Assembly: GCA_000308255.3 (NCBI GenBank)
Contig: HG326663.1
Coordinates: forward strand, 148,387 to 212,386
DNA from: Anaerococcus pacaensis 9403502
Lineage (GTDB): Bacteria > Bacillota > Clostridia > Tissierellales > Peptoniphilaceae
Direction: 5' to 3'
DNA length: 64,000 nucleotides
A program made the position numbers and the translations under genes. A model generated the notes under the pieces. That model searched no databases, was not told the origin of the DNA, and saw only the letters and a list, made by a program, of their open reading frames with translations. Numbering within the stretch: position 1 is the first letter of the stretch; each line of letters opens with the position of its first letter. Of the stretch, positions 1-7,632 are shown one piece after another.

Positions 1-23
1 ATTTCCGATCAGTTCTTTTTCTA

Positions 24-263
24 TTATTCAGCGCTAAGTAGTTCTACTGTTGATGTAAGTATATCTGAGTAAGAATAGCTTACTGTGCGCTCTACATCGA
101 AATCATTGTTTACCCTTACAGTGAAGACGCTAGGAAATGCATCTACAATGACACCTGTCTTGGTTTTGATTCGTTTGCGACCCATATCTGCCTTTAAAAT
201 CACTTCTTTGCCGATATTGTCTTCAACTTGTTTTCTGATGTCATTTACTGATAATTGTTCCAT
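24..263 (-). CDS. veg: Veg family protein
   Basis: 79-residue protein that matches the Veg family (formerly DUF1021) along its whole length: a basic GRKRIKTKTG stretch, then PSVFTV and the ending SYSYSDILTSTVEL, which are the family hallmarks. B. subtilis Veg is a small cytoplasmic protein that stimulates biofilm matrix genes through an effect on SinR; whether that holds in an organism without SinR is unknown. The ATG is preceded by GAGGATGATGAG, an acceptable ribosome site. It is monocistronic as far as the window shows, and its 3' side lies within 23 bases of the window edge. Confidence 0.9.
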   Translation of the reverse strand: MEQLSVNDIRKQVEDNIGKEVILKADMGRKRIKTKTGVIVDAFPSVFTVRVNNDFDVERTVSYSYSDILTSTVELLSAE

Positions 264-358
264 CTCATCATCCTCTCATATTGTACTAGTAAATATTATA
301 CACGAGAAATAGGTAAAAGTCAAGTTGGTCGATTATTATACTTTTATATGAGCTCTTG

Positions 359-1735
359 TCAAATATTTTCGTAAAATGCCTTATAAGCCTTGCAAGTAGA
401 GTAAAGGTCAGCCTTGCTGATAAGTTCTGTTGGTGCATGCATAGATACTACTGGTGTACCACAGTCTACTACATCCATAGCATATTCTGCTAGGATAAAG
501 GCGATAGTTCCACCGCCACCTGCATCAACAGCACCAAGTTCACCTGTTTGATAGATGACATCTGATTTGTCAAAGGCTGCGCGTACTTCTTGAAGGTATT
601 CTGCATTGGCATCATTTGAACCACCTTTGCCGCCAGAACCTGTGTATTTTGTAAGCGCTACACCACATCCAAGTTGTGCTGTATTGTCTAGTTCTGTCAC
701 ACCTTTGAAGTTTGGATCTTCGGCTAGAGTTACGTCAGCTGATAGGACTTTAGAATTCTTTAGGGCGCGTTTGAAGCTAATTAAGTCAGCTTTGCCTACT
801 AGATTTAGGATTTCAAGTAATGTATTTTCAAAGAATTGTGAGCTCATACCTGTTGCACCGTATGAACCGATTTCTTCTTTATCTACAAATAGGCCAACTG
901 CTGTTCTTGTTGGATTTTCTATATCAAGGATGGCATTTAGTGCCCCATATGCACATACTCTGTCATCGTGGCCATGGCCTAAAATCATAGAGTTATCAAG
1001 GCCAGCGTGGCGGGTTTTTATTGCTGGTACTGCTTCAAATTCTGCTGTTATGAAGTCTTCTTCGATGATACCGTATTTTTCATTAAGAATTTTTAGGATG
1101 TTTTTCTTAACTGGATTGTCATCTTCATCATTTAGTGGGATAGATCCAACTAAGATTTTAAGTTGTTCACCTTCGATAACTTCACGAGCTGATTTGTCCA
1201 TTAGTTTTCTTGATAGGTGGATAAGTAGTTCAGAAATTGTAAATACTGGCTCATCATCCTTATCACCAATTGAGATTTCTACTAATTCTCCATCTTTGGT
1301 GTAGATTACACCGTGTAGGGCTAGTGGAATAGTAGTCCATTGGTATTTTTTAACCCCACCATAGTAGTGAGTTTTAAGATATGCTAGATTGCTATCTTCT
1401 GATACTGGAACAGGTTTGAGGTCAAGTCTAGGGCTATCTAGGTGGGCACCTACGATATTCATACCATTTGTGATATCTTCATCTCCGATGTGAAACATTA
1501 CCACACCCTTGTTTTTATTTACAGCATATACTTTATCCCCTGGATTTAATGAACTAGCATTTTCATCAAGCTCTACATAACCTGCAGCTTCCGCACGTTT
1601 GATGATTTCTTTGACAGCAAGTCTTTCTGTACGAGCTGTATCTAAGAAATTGATGTAGTCATCTGAGATGTTAAATAGTTCTTGTTTTTGGTCTTCATTG
1701 ATGTTTAACCAAATATTTTTTCTTTTGTACTCCAC
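359..1735 (-). CDS. M18 family aminopeptidase (ApeA type)
   Basis: 458-residue M18 (aspartyl/aminopeptidase I) metallopeptidase that removes N-terminal residues from peptides in the cytoplasm using a dinuclear metal site. Visible ligands are His98 and Asp100 in GAHLDSPRL, Asp in GHGHDDRVCA, the Glu pair in VDKEEIGS, Asp in SADVTLAEDP and the C-terminal His in SMHAPTE. The start is GTG (GTGGAGTAC) with AGGAGGAAGAA just upstream. It lies 9 bases behind htpG and is probably transcribed with it, so it may share the heat-shock control of that gene. A second, more distant M18 gene lies at 12290-13570. The length is normal for the clostridial branch of the family. Confidence 0.93.
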   Translation of the reverse strand: MEYKRKNIWLNINEDQKQELFNISDDYINFLDTARTERLAVKEIIKRAEAAGYVELDENASSLNPGDKVYAVNKNKGVVMFHIGDEDITNGMNIVGAHLDSPRLDLKPVPVSEDSNLAYLKTHYYGGVKKYQWTTIPLALHGVIYTKDGELVEISIGDKDDEPVFTISELLIHLSRKLMDKSAREVIEGEQLKILVGSIPLNDEDDNPVKKNILKILNEKYGIIEEDFITAEFEAVPAIKTRHAGLDNSMILGHGHDDRVCAYGALNAILDIENPTRTAVGLFVDKEEIGSYGATGMSSQFFENTLLEILNLVGKADLISFKRALKNSKVLSADVTLAEDPNFKGVTELDNTAQLGCGVALTKYTGSGGKGGSNDANAEYLQEVRAAFDKSDVIYQTGELGAVDAGGGGTIAFILAEYAMDVVDCGTPVVSMHAPTELISKADLYSTCKAYKAFYENI

Positions 1736-1744
1736 TTCTTCCTC

Positions 1745-3586
1745 CTAAATAAGTTTCCAAATATTTTTTGTATAAGCTACTGGGTCTTCTATTTCTAGGC
1801 CTTCTAGTAGTTTGGCTTGGTCTAATAGTAGGTTCGATAATTCTTTCAATTTTTCATTATCATCTTTAGCTTCTTCTAATAGATCATAAGCCTTAGACTT
1901 AGAATTGATCTCTAGCACCTTGTCTGCTCTGATACCCATAGCCTGAGGTTGGTTTCTTAGGGCCTTTTCCATTTCTATGGAGATATCGCCTTTTTGCTTG
2001 ATAATGGCCGGGATATCATCTAATTTGTCTGTAAATTTCACATCTACCACCTCATCTGGTAGTGTGGCCTCGATTAGACTAATGAGGTCAGCCTTGTCAG
2101 TATCCTCGGTTGTATCTTCGACTTCTGCTATTGACTTAAATTCTAGTCCTTCGTATTCATTTAACATTCTTACTAGGAATTCATCAAGTGTTTGATCTAA
2201 AAATAACACATCAGTTTCAGAATCGACCATGGTAAGGGCTGGGGAATTCTTGATTTTTTCTATAGAGTCCCCTGCTGCATAGTAGATGTATTCCTCTGTA
2301 GACTTGGCATTGGCCTTATATTCAGCAAGGCTTATCATCTTATCTTCTTTTCTAGAATAGAAAAGGAGTAGGTCTTGAAGTTCATCCTTATTTGAGCCAT
2401 AAGATTCGTAAATGCTTGCCTTAATAGTATTTCCAAATTCAGCAAAGAAGGCTTCGTAATCCTCGCGTTTATTCTCCAACATCTCTTTTAGGTGGTTTGC
2501 TATGCGCTTGTTGATTTGCTTTGCTATAAACCTTAGCTGCCTATCTTGTTGGAGGGTCTCACGGGAAATATTTAGGGTAAGGTCATCTGATTCTACCACA
2601 CCCTTGGCAAAGGCAAAGGCATTGTCTAATAGGTCCTCAGATCTTTCCATGATTTTTACACCGTGAGTGTATAGTTGTAGGCCCTTTTCATAATCTTTTG
2701 AATAGAAATCAAATGGAGCCTTTTTTGGAATATAGATGAGCGCTCTAAATTCTACTGCACCTTCTACATTAAAATGCAGCCAGCTAAGTGGCTCATCAAA
2801 GCCAAAGTGTTGATCTTTGTAAAAATTAACGTAATCTTCATCGGTCAAATCATTTTTATTTTTCTTCCAAATTGGTGTTTCAGAATTTAAGACATCTAGT
2901 TCTTTGTAGTCCTCATATTTCGGCTCATCCTCTGTAGAATCAGAGGCAAGTCTAGTCTTTGTGACCTCCATCTTGATTGGGTATCTGATGTAGTTAGAAT
3001 ACTTGCTAACTAGATTACGTATTCTCCATTGGTCAAGGTATTCATCATAGTTTTCATCATCGGTATTCTCTTTTAAGAATAAAGTGATTTCTGTGCCGTG
3101 ATTTTCTTTATCAGTTTCTGTGATTTCAAAACCATCAGCATTTTCACTCACCCATAGATAAGCCTGATTAGATCCTGCTTTTTTTGACTTAACTTCTACA
3201 CTATCAGCTACCATAAAGGCAGAATAAAATCCTACACCAAATTGACCAATAAGGTCTTTGATATCAGCGCTTTCTACAGATTGTCTGAAATTATCTGTGC
3301 CAGATCTAGCAATAGTACCTAGATTTTCAGCAAGGTCAGTCTCATCCATACCGATACCTGTATCGATTATAGTAAGTGTTCTCGCTTCTTTATTTGGAAT
3401 AAGTTCTATATAAAAATCTTCTTTGTTTGTTTCGTTTTCTGATTTTAAATCTTCATAATATAATTTGTCCAAAGCATCTGATGCATTTGAGATGAGTTCG
3501 CGAATGAATATTTCCTTATTGGTATAAATCGAATTTATCATCAAATCCATGACTTTTTTGGCTTCTGCTTTAAATTCTTGCTTCAT
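1745..3586 (-). CDS. htpG: HSP90-type chaperone HtpG
   Basis: 613-residue HSP90 homologue, close to the usual 620. The GHKL ATPase domain shows ELISNASDAL near residue 32, the DTGIGM box and GQFGVGFYS lid motif; the middle domain carries SRETLQQDR with the catalytic arginine; the C-terminal dimerisation domain is complete. It acts in the cytosol as an ATP-driven chaperone. The ATG follows AAGGAGG. A near-perfect CIRCE sits between the -10 and the ribosome site, which implies HrcA repression, unlike B. subtilis where htpG is not in the HrcA regulon. The M18 peptidase gene follows in the same unit. Confidence 0.97.
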   Translation of the reverse strand: MKQEFKAEAKKVMDLMINSIYTNKEIFIRELISNASDALDKLYYEDLKSENETNKEDFYIELIPNKEARTLTIIDTGIGMDETDLAENLGTIARSGTDNFRQSVESADIKDLIGQFGVGFYSAFMVADSVEVKSKKAGSNQAYLWVSENADGFEITETDKENHGTEITLFLKENTDDENYDEYLDQWRIRNLVSKYSNYIRYPIKMEVTKTRLASDSTEDEPKYEDYKELDVLNSETPIWKKNKNDLTDEDYVNFYKDQHFGFDEPLSWLHFNVEGAVEFRALIYIPKKAPFDFYSKDYEKGLQLYTHGVKIMERSEDLLDNAFAFAKGVVESDDLTLNISRETLQQDRQLRFIAKQINKRIANHLKEMLENKREDYEAFFAEFGNTIKASIYESYGSNKDELQDLLLFYSRKEDKMISLAEYKANAKSTEEYIYYAAGDSIEKIKNSPALTMVDSETDVLFLDQTLDEFLVRMLNEYEGLEFKSIAEVEDTTEDTDKADLISLIEATLPDEVVDVKFTDKLDDIPAIIKQKGDISIEMEKALRNQPQAMGIRADKVLEINSKSKAYDLLEEAKDDNEKLKELSNLLLDQAKLLEGLEIEDPVAYTKNIWKLI

Positions 3587-3595
3587 ATATCCTCC

Positions 3596-3622
3596 TTAGC
3601 ACTCTATTAGTATGACTGCTAA
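3596..3622 (-). promoter_or_regulatory. CIRCE element (HrcA operator) of htpG
   Basis: Inverted repeat of the form TTAGCACTC-N9-GAGTGCTAA with one mismatch: on the + strand the left arm TTAGCACTC is perfect, the spacer is exactly 9 bases, and the right arm reads GACTGCTAA. It overlaps the ribosome site (AAGGAGG) of htpG and lies just downstream of a TATAAT -10 box, so HrcA binding would block both transcription start and possibly translation. Confidence 0.88.
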
Positions 3623-3623
3623 T

Positions 3624-3651
3624 ATTATACTAAGTAGACTATTTTTTTCAA
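3624..3651 (-). promoter_or_regulatory. Promoter of htpG
   Basis: On the minus strand TTGAAA (3651-3646), a 16-base spacer and TATAAT (3629-3624) form a vegetative sigma promoter. The CIRCE begins immediately downstream. Confidence 0.6.
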
Positions 3652-3652
3652 A

Positions 3653-4030
3653 CTAAGAATTGATTTCATTTTCTATTTCAGATAGGCGTTTACCAAGTGC
3701 AGCAAGCTCTCTTTGTAGTCTGACACGTTTTTCAACCAGGTCTCTTTTCCTATCAGCCACTCTTTCTCGATTTGCTATAGTAGATACTACAAATGATATG
3801 ATAAAGGCTATTAAGATTGACCCCACTCTTTGATTAGTATTTACATTAATAAAATATGTAATAATCGCTACAATAACTGCAACTACAATAGGGATAAGTA
3901 CAAAATTTATAAAAGAAACACTCCCACCTATATCATTTATCATATCATTGGTCGCTTTTAGTTCATCCCTTAGACGTATGACTTCCTTAAAAATCTCTTC
4001 TTTTTCTTCTATTAAATGTTTCTTCTCCAT
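3653..4030 (-). CDS. Small membrane protein with flanking coiled coils
   Basis: 125 residues, not recognised as a named family. The first 35 residues (KKHLIEEKEEIFKEVIRLRDEL) and the last 40 are charged heptad-like helices, and between them are two hydrophobic segments at about residues 42-62 and 68-86. This predicts a hairpin in the membrane with both coiled-coil arms in the cytoplasm. The ATG follows a GGAGG. It is transcribed divergently from the DUF1858 gene and ends 66 bases upstream of htpG, with no terminator visible between them; readthrough into htpG is possible. Confidence 0.7.
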   Translation of the reverse strand: MEKKHLIEEKEEIFKEVIRLRDELKATNDMINDIGGSVSFINFVLIPIVVAVIVAIITYFINVNTNQRVGSILIAFIISFVVSTIANRERVADRKRDLVEKRVRLQRELAALGKRLSEIENEINS

Positions 4031-4074
4031 GGCTACCTCCTTGCTTTTATCTTACCCCTATCCTAGCATAACAC

Positions 4075-4102
4075 TTGTAATCGACTAAATTTGTAGTATT
4101 AT
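4075..4102 (+). promoter_or_regulatory. Promoter of the DUF1858 gene
   Basis: TTGTAA (4075-4080), 16-base spacer, TATTAT (4097-4102), placed 25 bases before the start codon. Confidence 0.55.
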
Positions 4103-4126
4103 ATGATTTGTAAAGGGAGGATTATT

Positions 4127-4336
4127 ATGGAAACTAAAGATACAGATAAAGTTGAAATCACCCGCGATATGCTAATTGGTGATATCATCCAAACAAAACC
4201 AGAATCAATCAATACTCTCCTTATGGCAGGTATGGGCTGCATTGCATGCCCATCTTCATTATATGAAACACTAGAAGAAGCATGCATGGTTCACGGCATG
4301 GACCCAGAATACCTACTTGAGGAATTAAATAGATAA
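4127..4336 (+). CDS. DUF1858 redox-disulfide domain protein
   Basis: 69-residue protein made of a single DUF1858 domain, also described as the hybrid-cluster-protein-associated redox disulfide domain. The pair of cysteines in MGCIACPSS near residue 38 is the family signature; an N-terminal helix and the ending HGMDPEYLLEELN complete it. The start is the ATG at 4127, preceded by AAAGGGAGG; an in-frame ATG at 4103 has no ribosome site. It is monocistronic with its own promoter and terminator. No hybrid cluster protein gene is present in this window, so its partner is unknown. A redox role is inferred from the cysteine pair only. Confidence 0.88.
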   Translation: METKDTDKVEITRDMLIGDIIQTKPESINTLLMAGMGCIACPSSLYETLEEACMVHGMDPEYLLEELNR

Positions 4337-4368
4337 AAACTCGAGGCATCTGCTTCGAGTTTTTTTAT
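4336..4368 (+). terminator. Intrinsic terminator after the DUF1858 gene
   Basis: Hairpin AAACTCGA/TCGAGTTT with loop GGCATCTGCT followed by a T run. It begins right at the stop codon and overlaps the end of the convergent DUF1648 gene. Confidence 0.8.
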
Positions 4369-4688
4369 ATCCATTTTGATAATATAAAGCTATATCCTAA
4401 AAAGAAAATAGATAGAACTAGTATTATCGATATATTGCTAGTCTTATCATAATAATCTTTTTTATTAGTCAAGTGATCAATAAGTATTACAGCAGTGTAC
4501 ACAATCCATATACTAATCAGAAAATGAACTTTGTCTATACTGTTGCTTACCCCTCCACTTCCATCCCATTGTATAGGTACTTGGTTCGGAAGTTTTTTTA
4601 TGTTTAGAATACTAACTGCTATCAAAAGACTAAATAATGCCCTAAGTAGTGCATAAGCTGCCTTTATCCTTGCTTTTATCTTATTCAT
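4365..4688 (-). CDS. DUF1648 domain membrane protein
   Basis: 107 residues with three predicted membrane segments (about residues 12-30, 55-72 and 86-104). Between the first two lies LPNQVPIQWDGSGGVSN, the DUF1648 signature also seen in SdpI-type immunity proteins, where a PxHW-like motif follows the first helix. Here it is a short stand-alone form. The ATG follows GGAAGT, 14 bases after the NUDIX gene, so it is probably the last gene of the rnfC-rnfD-NUDIX unit. A link to SdpI-like immunity is a family-level suggestion only. Confidence 0.75.
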   Translation of the reverse strand: MNKIKARIKAAYALLRALFSLLIAVSILNIKKLPNQVPIQWDGSGGVSNSIDKVHFLISIWIVYTAVILIDHLTNKKDYYDKTSNISIILVLSIFFLGYSFILSKWI

Positions 4689-4702
4689 GTTAACTTCCTT
4701 TT

Positions 4703-5218
4703 TTATATCTCAACATATCTATTGTCAATTGCTAAATCAAACAAAAATCTCACAAAATTTTCCTTATAGCCTACAAATTGTCCAGCATGGAGGAGATTTA
4801 GCACTCCATCTAAGCTTTCCCATCTGGCATCCGACACTTCTTCTTCTTGTAGTACCAAAGTATCCAAATCAATATCTTCATTTACCACATAAAAATCATC
4901 AAAACCTAGCGGGAAATTGGCTGTAAGAGATGGTCTCTTGTAGGTAAAGTCTAGCTTTATGCCTAGCTCTTCAAAAAGTTCTCTTTCTGCTGCAAAATTG
5001 CTGGCTTCAGTAGTAGTCACCGCTCCCCCGCAGGTCACATCCCAAAGGCCTGGCATTTTTTTATTATAGGTTCTTCTTTGAATTAGCATCTCATGATTAC
5101 TATTAAAGATACATACATGCACTACCAGCCTATAAAAACCCTTGGGCTGGGCTGAACCTCTTACATAAGTATCAGTCGTTTTCTGTCTATTCTCGTCATA
5201 TAAATCCATTATCTCCAT
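4703..5218 (-). CDS. NUDIX hydrolase
   Basis: 171-residue NUDIX protein of the isopentenyl-diphosphate-isomerase-like/YfcD type. The NUDIX box is complete (GGAVTTTEASNFAAERE then LFEELGI, residues about 64-88) with the REXXEE metal-binding glutamates. Upstream, LVVHVCIFNSNHEMLIQRR is typical of this branch. The likely reaction is hydrolysis of a nucleoside-diphosphate-linked substrate in the cytoplasm; the substrate cannot be read from sequence. The ATG at 5218 has CAGGAG 7 bases upstream. It sits 30 bases behind rnfD, in the position where rnfG would be expected. Confidence 0.88.
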   Translation of the reverse strand: MEIMDLYDENRQKTTDTYVRGSAQPKGFYRLVVHVCIFNSNHEMLIQRRTYNKKMPGLWDVTCGGAVTTTEASNFAAERELFEELGIKLDFTYKRPSLTANFPLGFDDFYVVNEDIDLDTLVLQEEEVSDARWESLDGVLNLLHAGQFVGYKENFVRFLFDLAIDNRYVEI

Positions 5219-5248
5219 ATTATCACTCCTGTGGATTAGATACCCATT

Positions 5249-6211
5249 TTAGTGATCATCGTTAAAGACTGATATTGGTCCTTTAAAGCCAAATACTCTT
5301 GGCACAAACATCATATCAAATAGTGGAGCAAATAGGTTCATTGTAATGATTGCTATCCCTATACCACCAGGCAAGTTGAATAGGTATCTGAGTATTCCAG
5401 TAAATACACCTATAAAGAGGGCATAGATTATTCTTGCTCTGTAGTTTACAGGTCCTGATGTGTAGTCAGTTACCATGAACACTGCTGCAAACATTACTGT
5501 TCCTGTAAGGATGTGGTATAGGCCAAAGTAATAGTCTGATTGGCCAAAGAGAGTCATAGTAAAGAATAAACCACCTAGAGTTGCAATTGGCATCCATGGG
5601 TTTATAGTGCGTCTAGCTACTAGATACACATAGCCAACTATAATCGCCCATTTTACTGGCTCACCCAGATTACCACCGATATTGCCCATGAAAAGATCAG
5701 ATAGCATTGGCATATTATCTGGTACGTGTTCTACGCCATTACCTAGATATTGGAGTGGTGTTGCTGTTGAGACCATATCAGGACGAGGCGAAACCCAATT
5801 TGTAATATAGGGTGTAAGAGTTATTTTACAAAAAACTCTGGCAAATACTGCTGGGTTGAATGTGTTTTTACCAATCCCTCCTGGAAGTTGTTTGATAACA
5901 ATAATTGCTATAAAGCTTGCAAATACTATTATCCAATATGGAACTGTTACGACAAATGAGAGGGCTAGTAAAAGGCCAGTTACGCATGCAGATAGGTCCT
6001 TAATGGTGCTTTCTTCATGCCTTAATTTGTTCCACAGCCACTCAAAAAACACACAAGATCCCACAGCTAGTAGCATGATAAATAAAGCTCTAATACCAAA
6101 TTTGACGATAGCCATGATACAAACTGGGATGAGGGCAATGATTACATCTAGCATTATATACATGGAGTCTGTTTTGTCCTTATAAAAAGGCGCTTTAGCT
6201 ATTTTTTGCAT
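5249..6211 (-). CDS. rnfD: Rnf complex subunit RnfD
   Basis: 320-residue integral membrane protein of the NqrB/RnfD family with about nine hydrophobic helices. The motif DMVSTATPL near residue 146-153 matches the covalent FMN attachment site, with Thr151 as the probable flavinylated residue. GGIGKNTFNPAVFARVF is another strong family block. In the Rnf complex RnfD passes electrons within the membrane between the NADH-oxidising RnfC side and the other flavoprotein RnfG, coupled to Na+ or H+ transport. Its start overlaps the end of rnfC by 17 bases, implying coupling. The usual rnfG, rnfE, rnfA and rnfB genes do not follow here. Confidence 0.94.
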   Translation of the reverse strand: MQKIAKAPFYKDKTDSMYIMLDVIIALIPVCIMAIVKFGIRALFIMLLAVGSCVFFEWLWNKLRHEESTIKDLSACVTGLLLALSFVVTVPYWIIVFASFIAIIVIKQLPGGIGKNTFNPAVFARVFCKITLTPYITNWVSPRPDMVSTATPLQYLGNGVEHVPDNMPMLSDLFMGNIGGNLGEPVKWAIIVGYVYLVARRTINPWMPIATLGGLFFTMTLFGQSDYYFGLYHILTGTVMFAAVFMVTDYTSGPVNYRARIIYALFIGVFTGILRYLFNLPGGIGIAIITMNLFAPLFDMMFVPRVFGFKGPISVFNDDH

Positions 6212-7508
6212 TTAGTTGATCCCCCAATTTTCTGTTTAATGATTGAATATTTTCAAGTAGTGGAATATGAGCAGGACATGTATAGGTACATGAGCCACAG
6301 CTGATGCAAGCACGAGACCTAAGCGAAAGTCCCTTATAGATTTCTTCATTTCTATAGGCCCTAGATATAGCAACTGGGATGAGTCCTACTGGACATACAT
6401 CTACACACCTACCACACCTAATACATGCTGTCTCTTTCCTCTTTATCGGCTCTGTGAGAGCTAGTATTGTGGTTGTGTTTTTCTCTATTGGTGCATCAAG
6501 ATTGTCAAAGCTCTTACCCATCATTGGGCCACCATTGATGTATTTGATATCAGCTTTATCCCCTTCTACACCGCCACACTCAGCTATGAGGTGGGAAATA
6601 GGGGCTCCTATTGGAACTAGTAGGTTCTTTGGGTCTTTTAGTCTATCACCAGAAACTGTGACGACTCTCCTAGAAGCATGGAGGCCTTTAAATACGGCAT
6701 CATGTATAGCTTTTACAGTTGATACATTTGATTGGATGATGCCGAGATCTGCTGGATAGAGGGCATTTGGAACTTCAGTACCTAGAACCTCTCTGATTTG
6801 AAGGGCATCGTGGCCTTGAGGATAAGAAGTTCCTAGGGTGTGTATTCTGAAATTTTTTACTCCATACTTATTGATGGCTTCAGTGATTGCTTTGATTGGC
6901 TCATCATAGACTCTTTCGATAGCTATGTAGGCTTCCTTGGCATCGTAGATTTCCATAAGTTTAGCAACCATCTCTACTATCTCATCTGCATGCTCTACCA
7001 TCACTCTATAGTCAGTTGTAGAATAACCTTCACATTCTGATCCATTGATGATTATGTAGTCTATATCCTTGGCTTCGTTTTTATATTTAATCTTGGTAGG
7101 AAATCCAGCTCCACCCTTGCCTACAATACCCGCTTCTTCTATACGATCGACAAGCTGGTCAACAGTGATTTCTCCTGTTAAAGGTTCCATGAGATTTTCT
7201 CTAAATTCTCCATCGTTTTTTATAACGATAACTTCATTCTCACCCCTTAGGGTCACCATTTTTTTTATATCTACTACTTCACCAGATACTGATGAAGATA
7301 TATGTGAACTCATAAAACCAGATTGGTCCCCAAGCTTATCTCCTATTAGCACCTTATCCCCTACTTTTACTGATATTTTAGCAGGCTTTCCTATGTGCAT
7401 ATTCATCGGGAAATAAACATATTCTGGTGGGCTAAGTGGCTCAATAGGCTTATTCATAGTCCTATCTTTATTTTTAGGTATGTCTACACCCTTTGGCTCT
7501 TTAAACAT
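6195..7508 (-). CDS. rnfC: Rnf complex subunit RnfC
   Basis: 437-residue peripheral subunit that holds the NADH/FMN site of the Rnf ferredoxin:NAD+ oxidoreductase. Visible are the N-terminal barrel-like domain (to about residue 110), the glycine-rich GKGGAGFPTKIKYKN nucleotide/FMN motif near residue 132, and two 4Fe-4S motifs at the C-terminus, CIRCGRCVDVCP and CISCGSCTYTCP. It begins with ATG after a GGAGGGATAT ribosome site and is the first gene of its operon. A TATACT -10 lies upstream at about 7536-7541. Length is normal for Firmicutes. Confidence 0.95.
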   Translation of the reverse strand: MFKEPKGVDIPKNKDRTMNKPIEPLSPPEYVYFPMNMHIGKPAKISVKVGDKVLIGDKLGDQSGFMSSHISSSVSGEVVDIKKMVTLRGENEVIVIKNDGEFRENLMEPLTGEITVDQLVDRIEEAGIVGKGGAGFPTKIKYKNEAKDIDYIIINGSECEGYSTTDYRVMVEHADEIVEMVAKLMEIYDAKEAYIAIERVYDEPIKAITEAINKYGVKNFRIHTLGTSYPQGHDALQIREVLGTEVPNALYPADLGIIQSNVSTVKAIHDAVFKGLHASRRVVTVSGDRLKDPKNLLVPIGAPISHLIAECGGVEGDKADIKYINGGPMMGKSFDNLDAPIEKNTTTILALTEPIKRKETACIRCGRCVDVCPVGLIPVAISRAYRNEEIYKGLSLRSRACISCGSCTYTCPAHIPLLENIQSLNRKLGDQLNAKNS

Positions 7509-7600
7509 ATATCCCTCCTTAAAACTTTTACTTATTTAGTATACCACTAATTTAAACTGATTATAAACCATAAGTATATATTTTTTAGTATATTAATATA

Positions 7601-7632
7601 ATAAAATCCTAGCCGCAGCTAGGATTTTTTTA
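7601..7632 (-). terminator. Intrinsic terminator after the pyrophosphatase gene
   Basis: Perfect 8-bp stem ATCCTAGC/GCTAGGAT with a 4-base loop. On the minus strand it is followed by TTTTATTAT. It separates the pyrophosphatase gene from the rnfC promoter. Confidence 0.75.

Noticed and set aside
606..1304. Long + strand reading frame opposite the M18 peptidase gene
   Set aside because: Antisense shadow of a well-supported gene; Ser/Ile-rich product, no ribosome site, no family match.
4099..4287. Minus-strand frame covering the DUF1858 gene
   Set aside because: The + strand gene has promoter, ribosome site, terminator and a family match; this frame has none.
6195..6211. Programmed frameshift between rnfC and rnfD
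   Set aside because: rnfD has its own ATG and a GGGGGAT ribosome site inside the rnfC end; the overlap is ordinary coupling.
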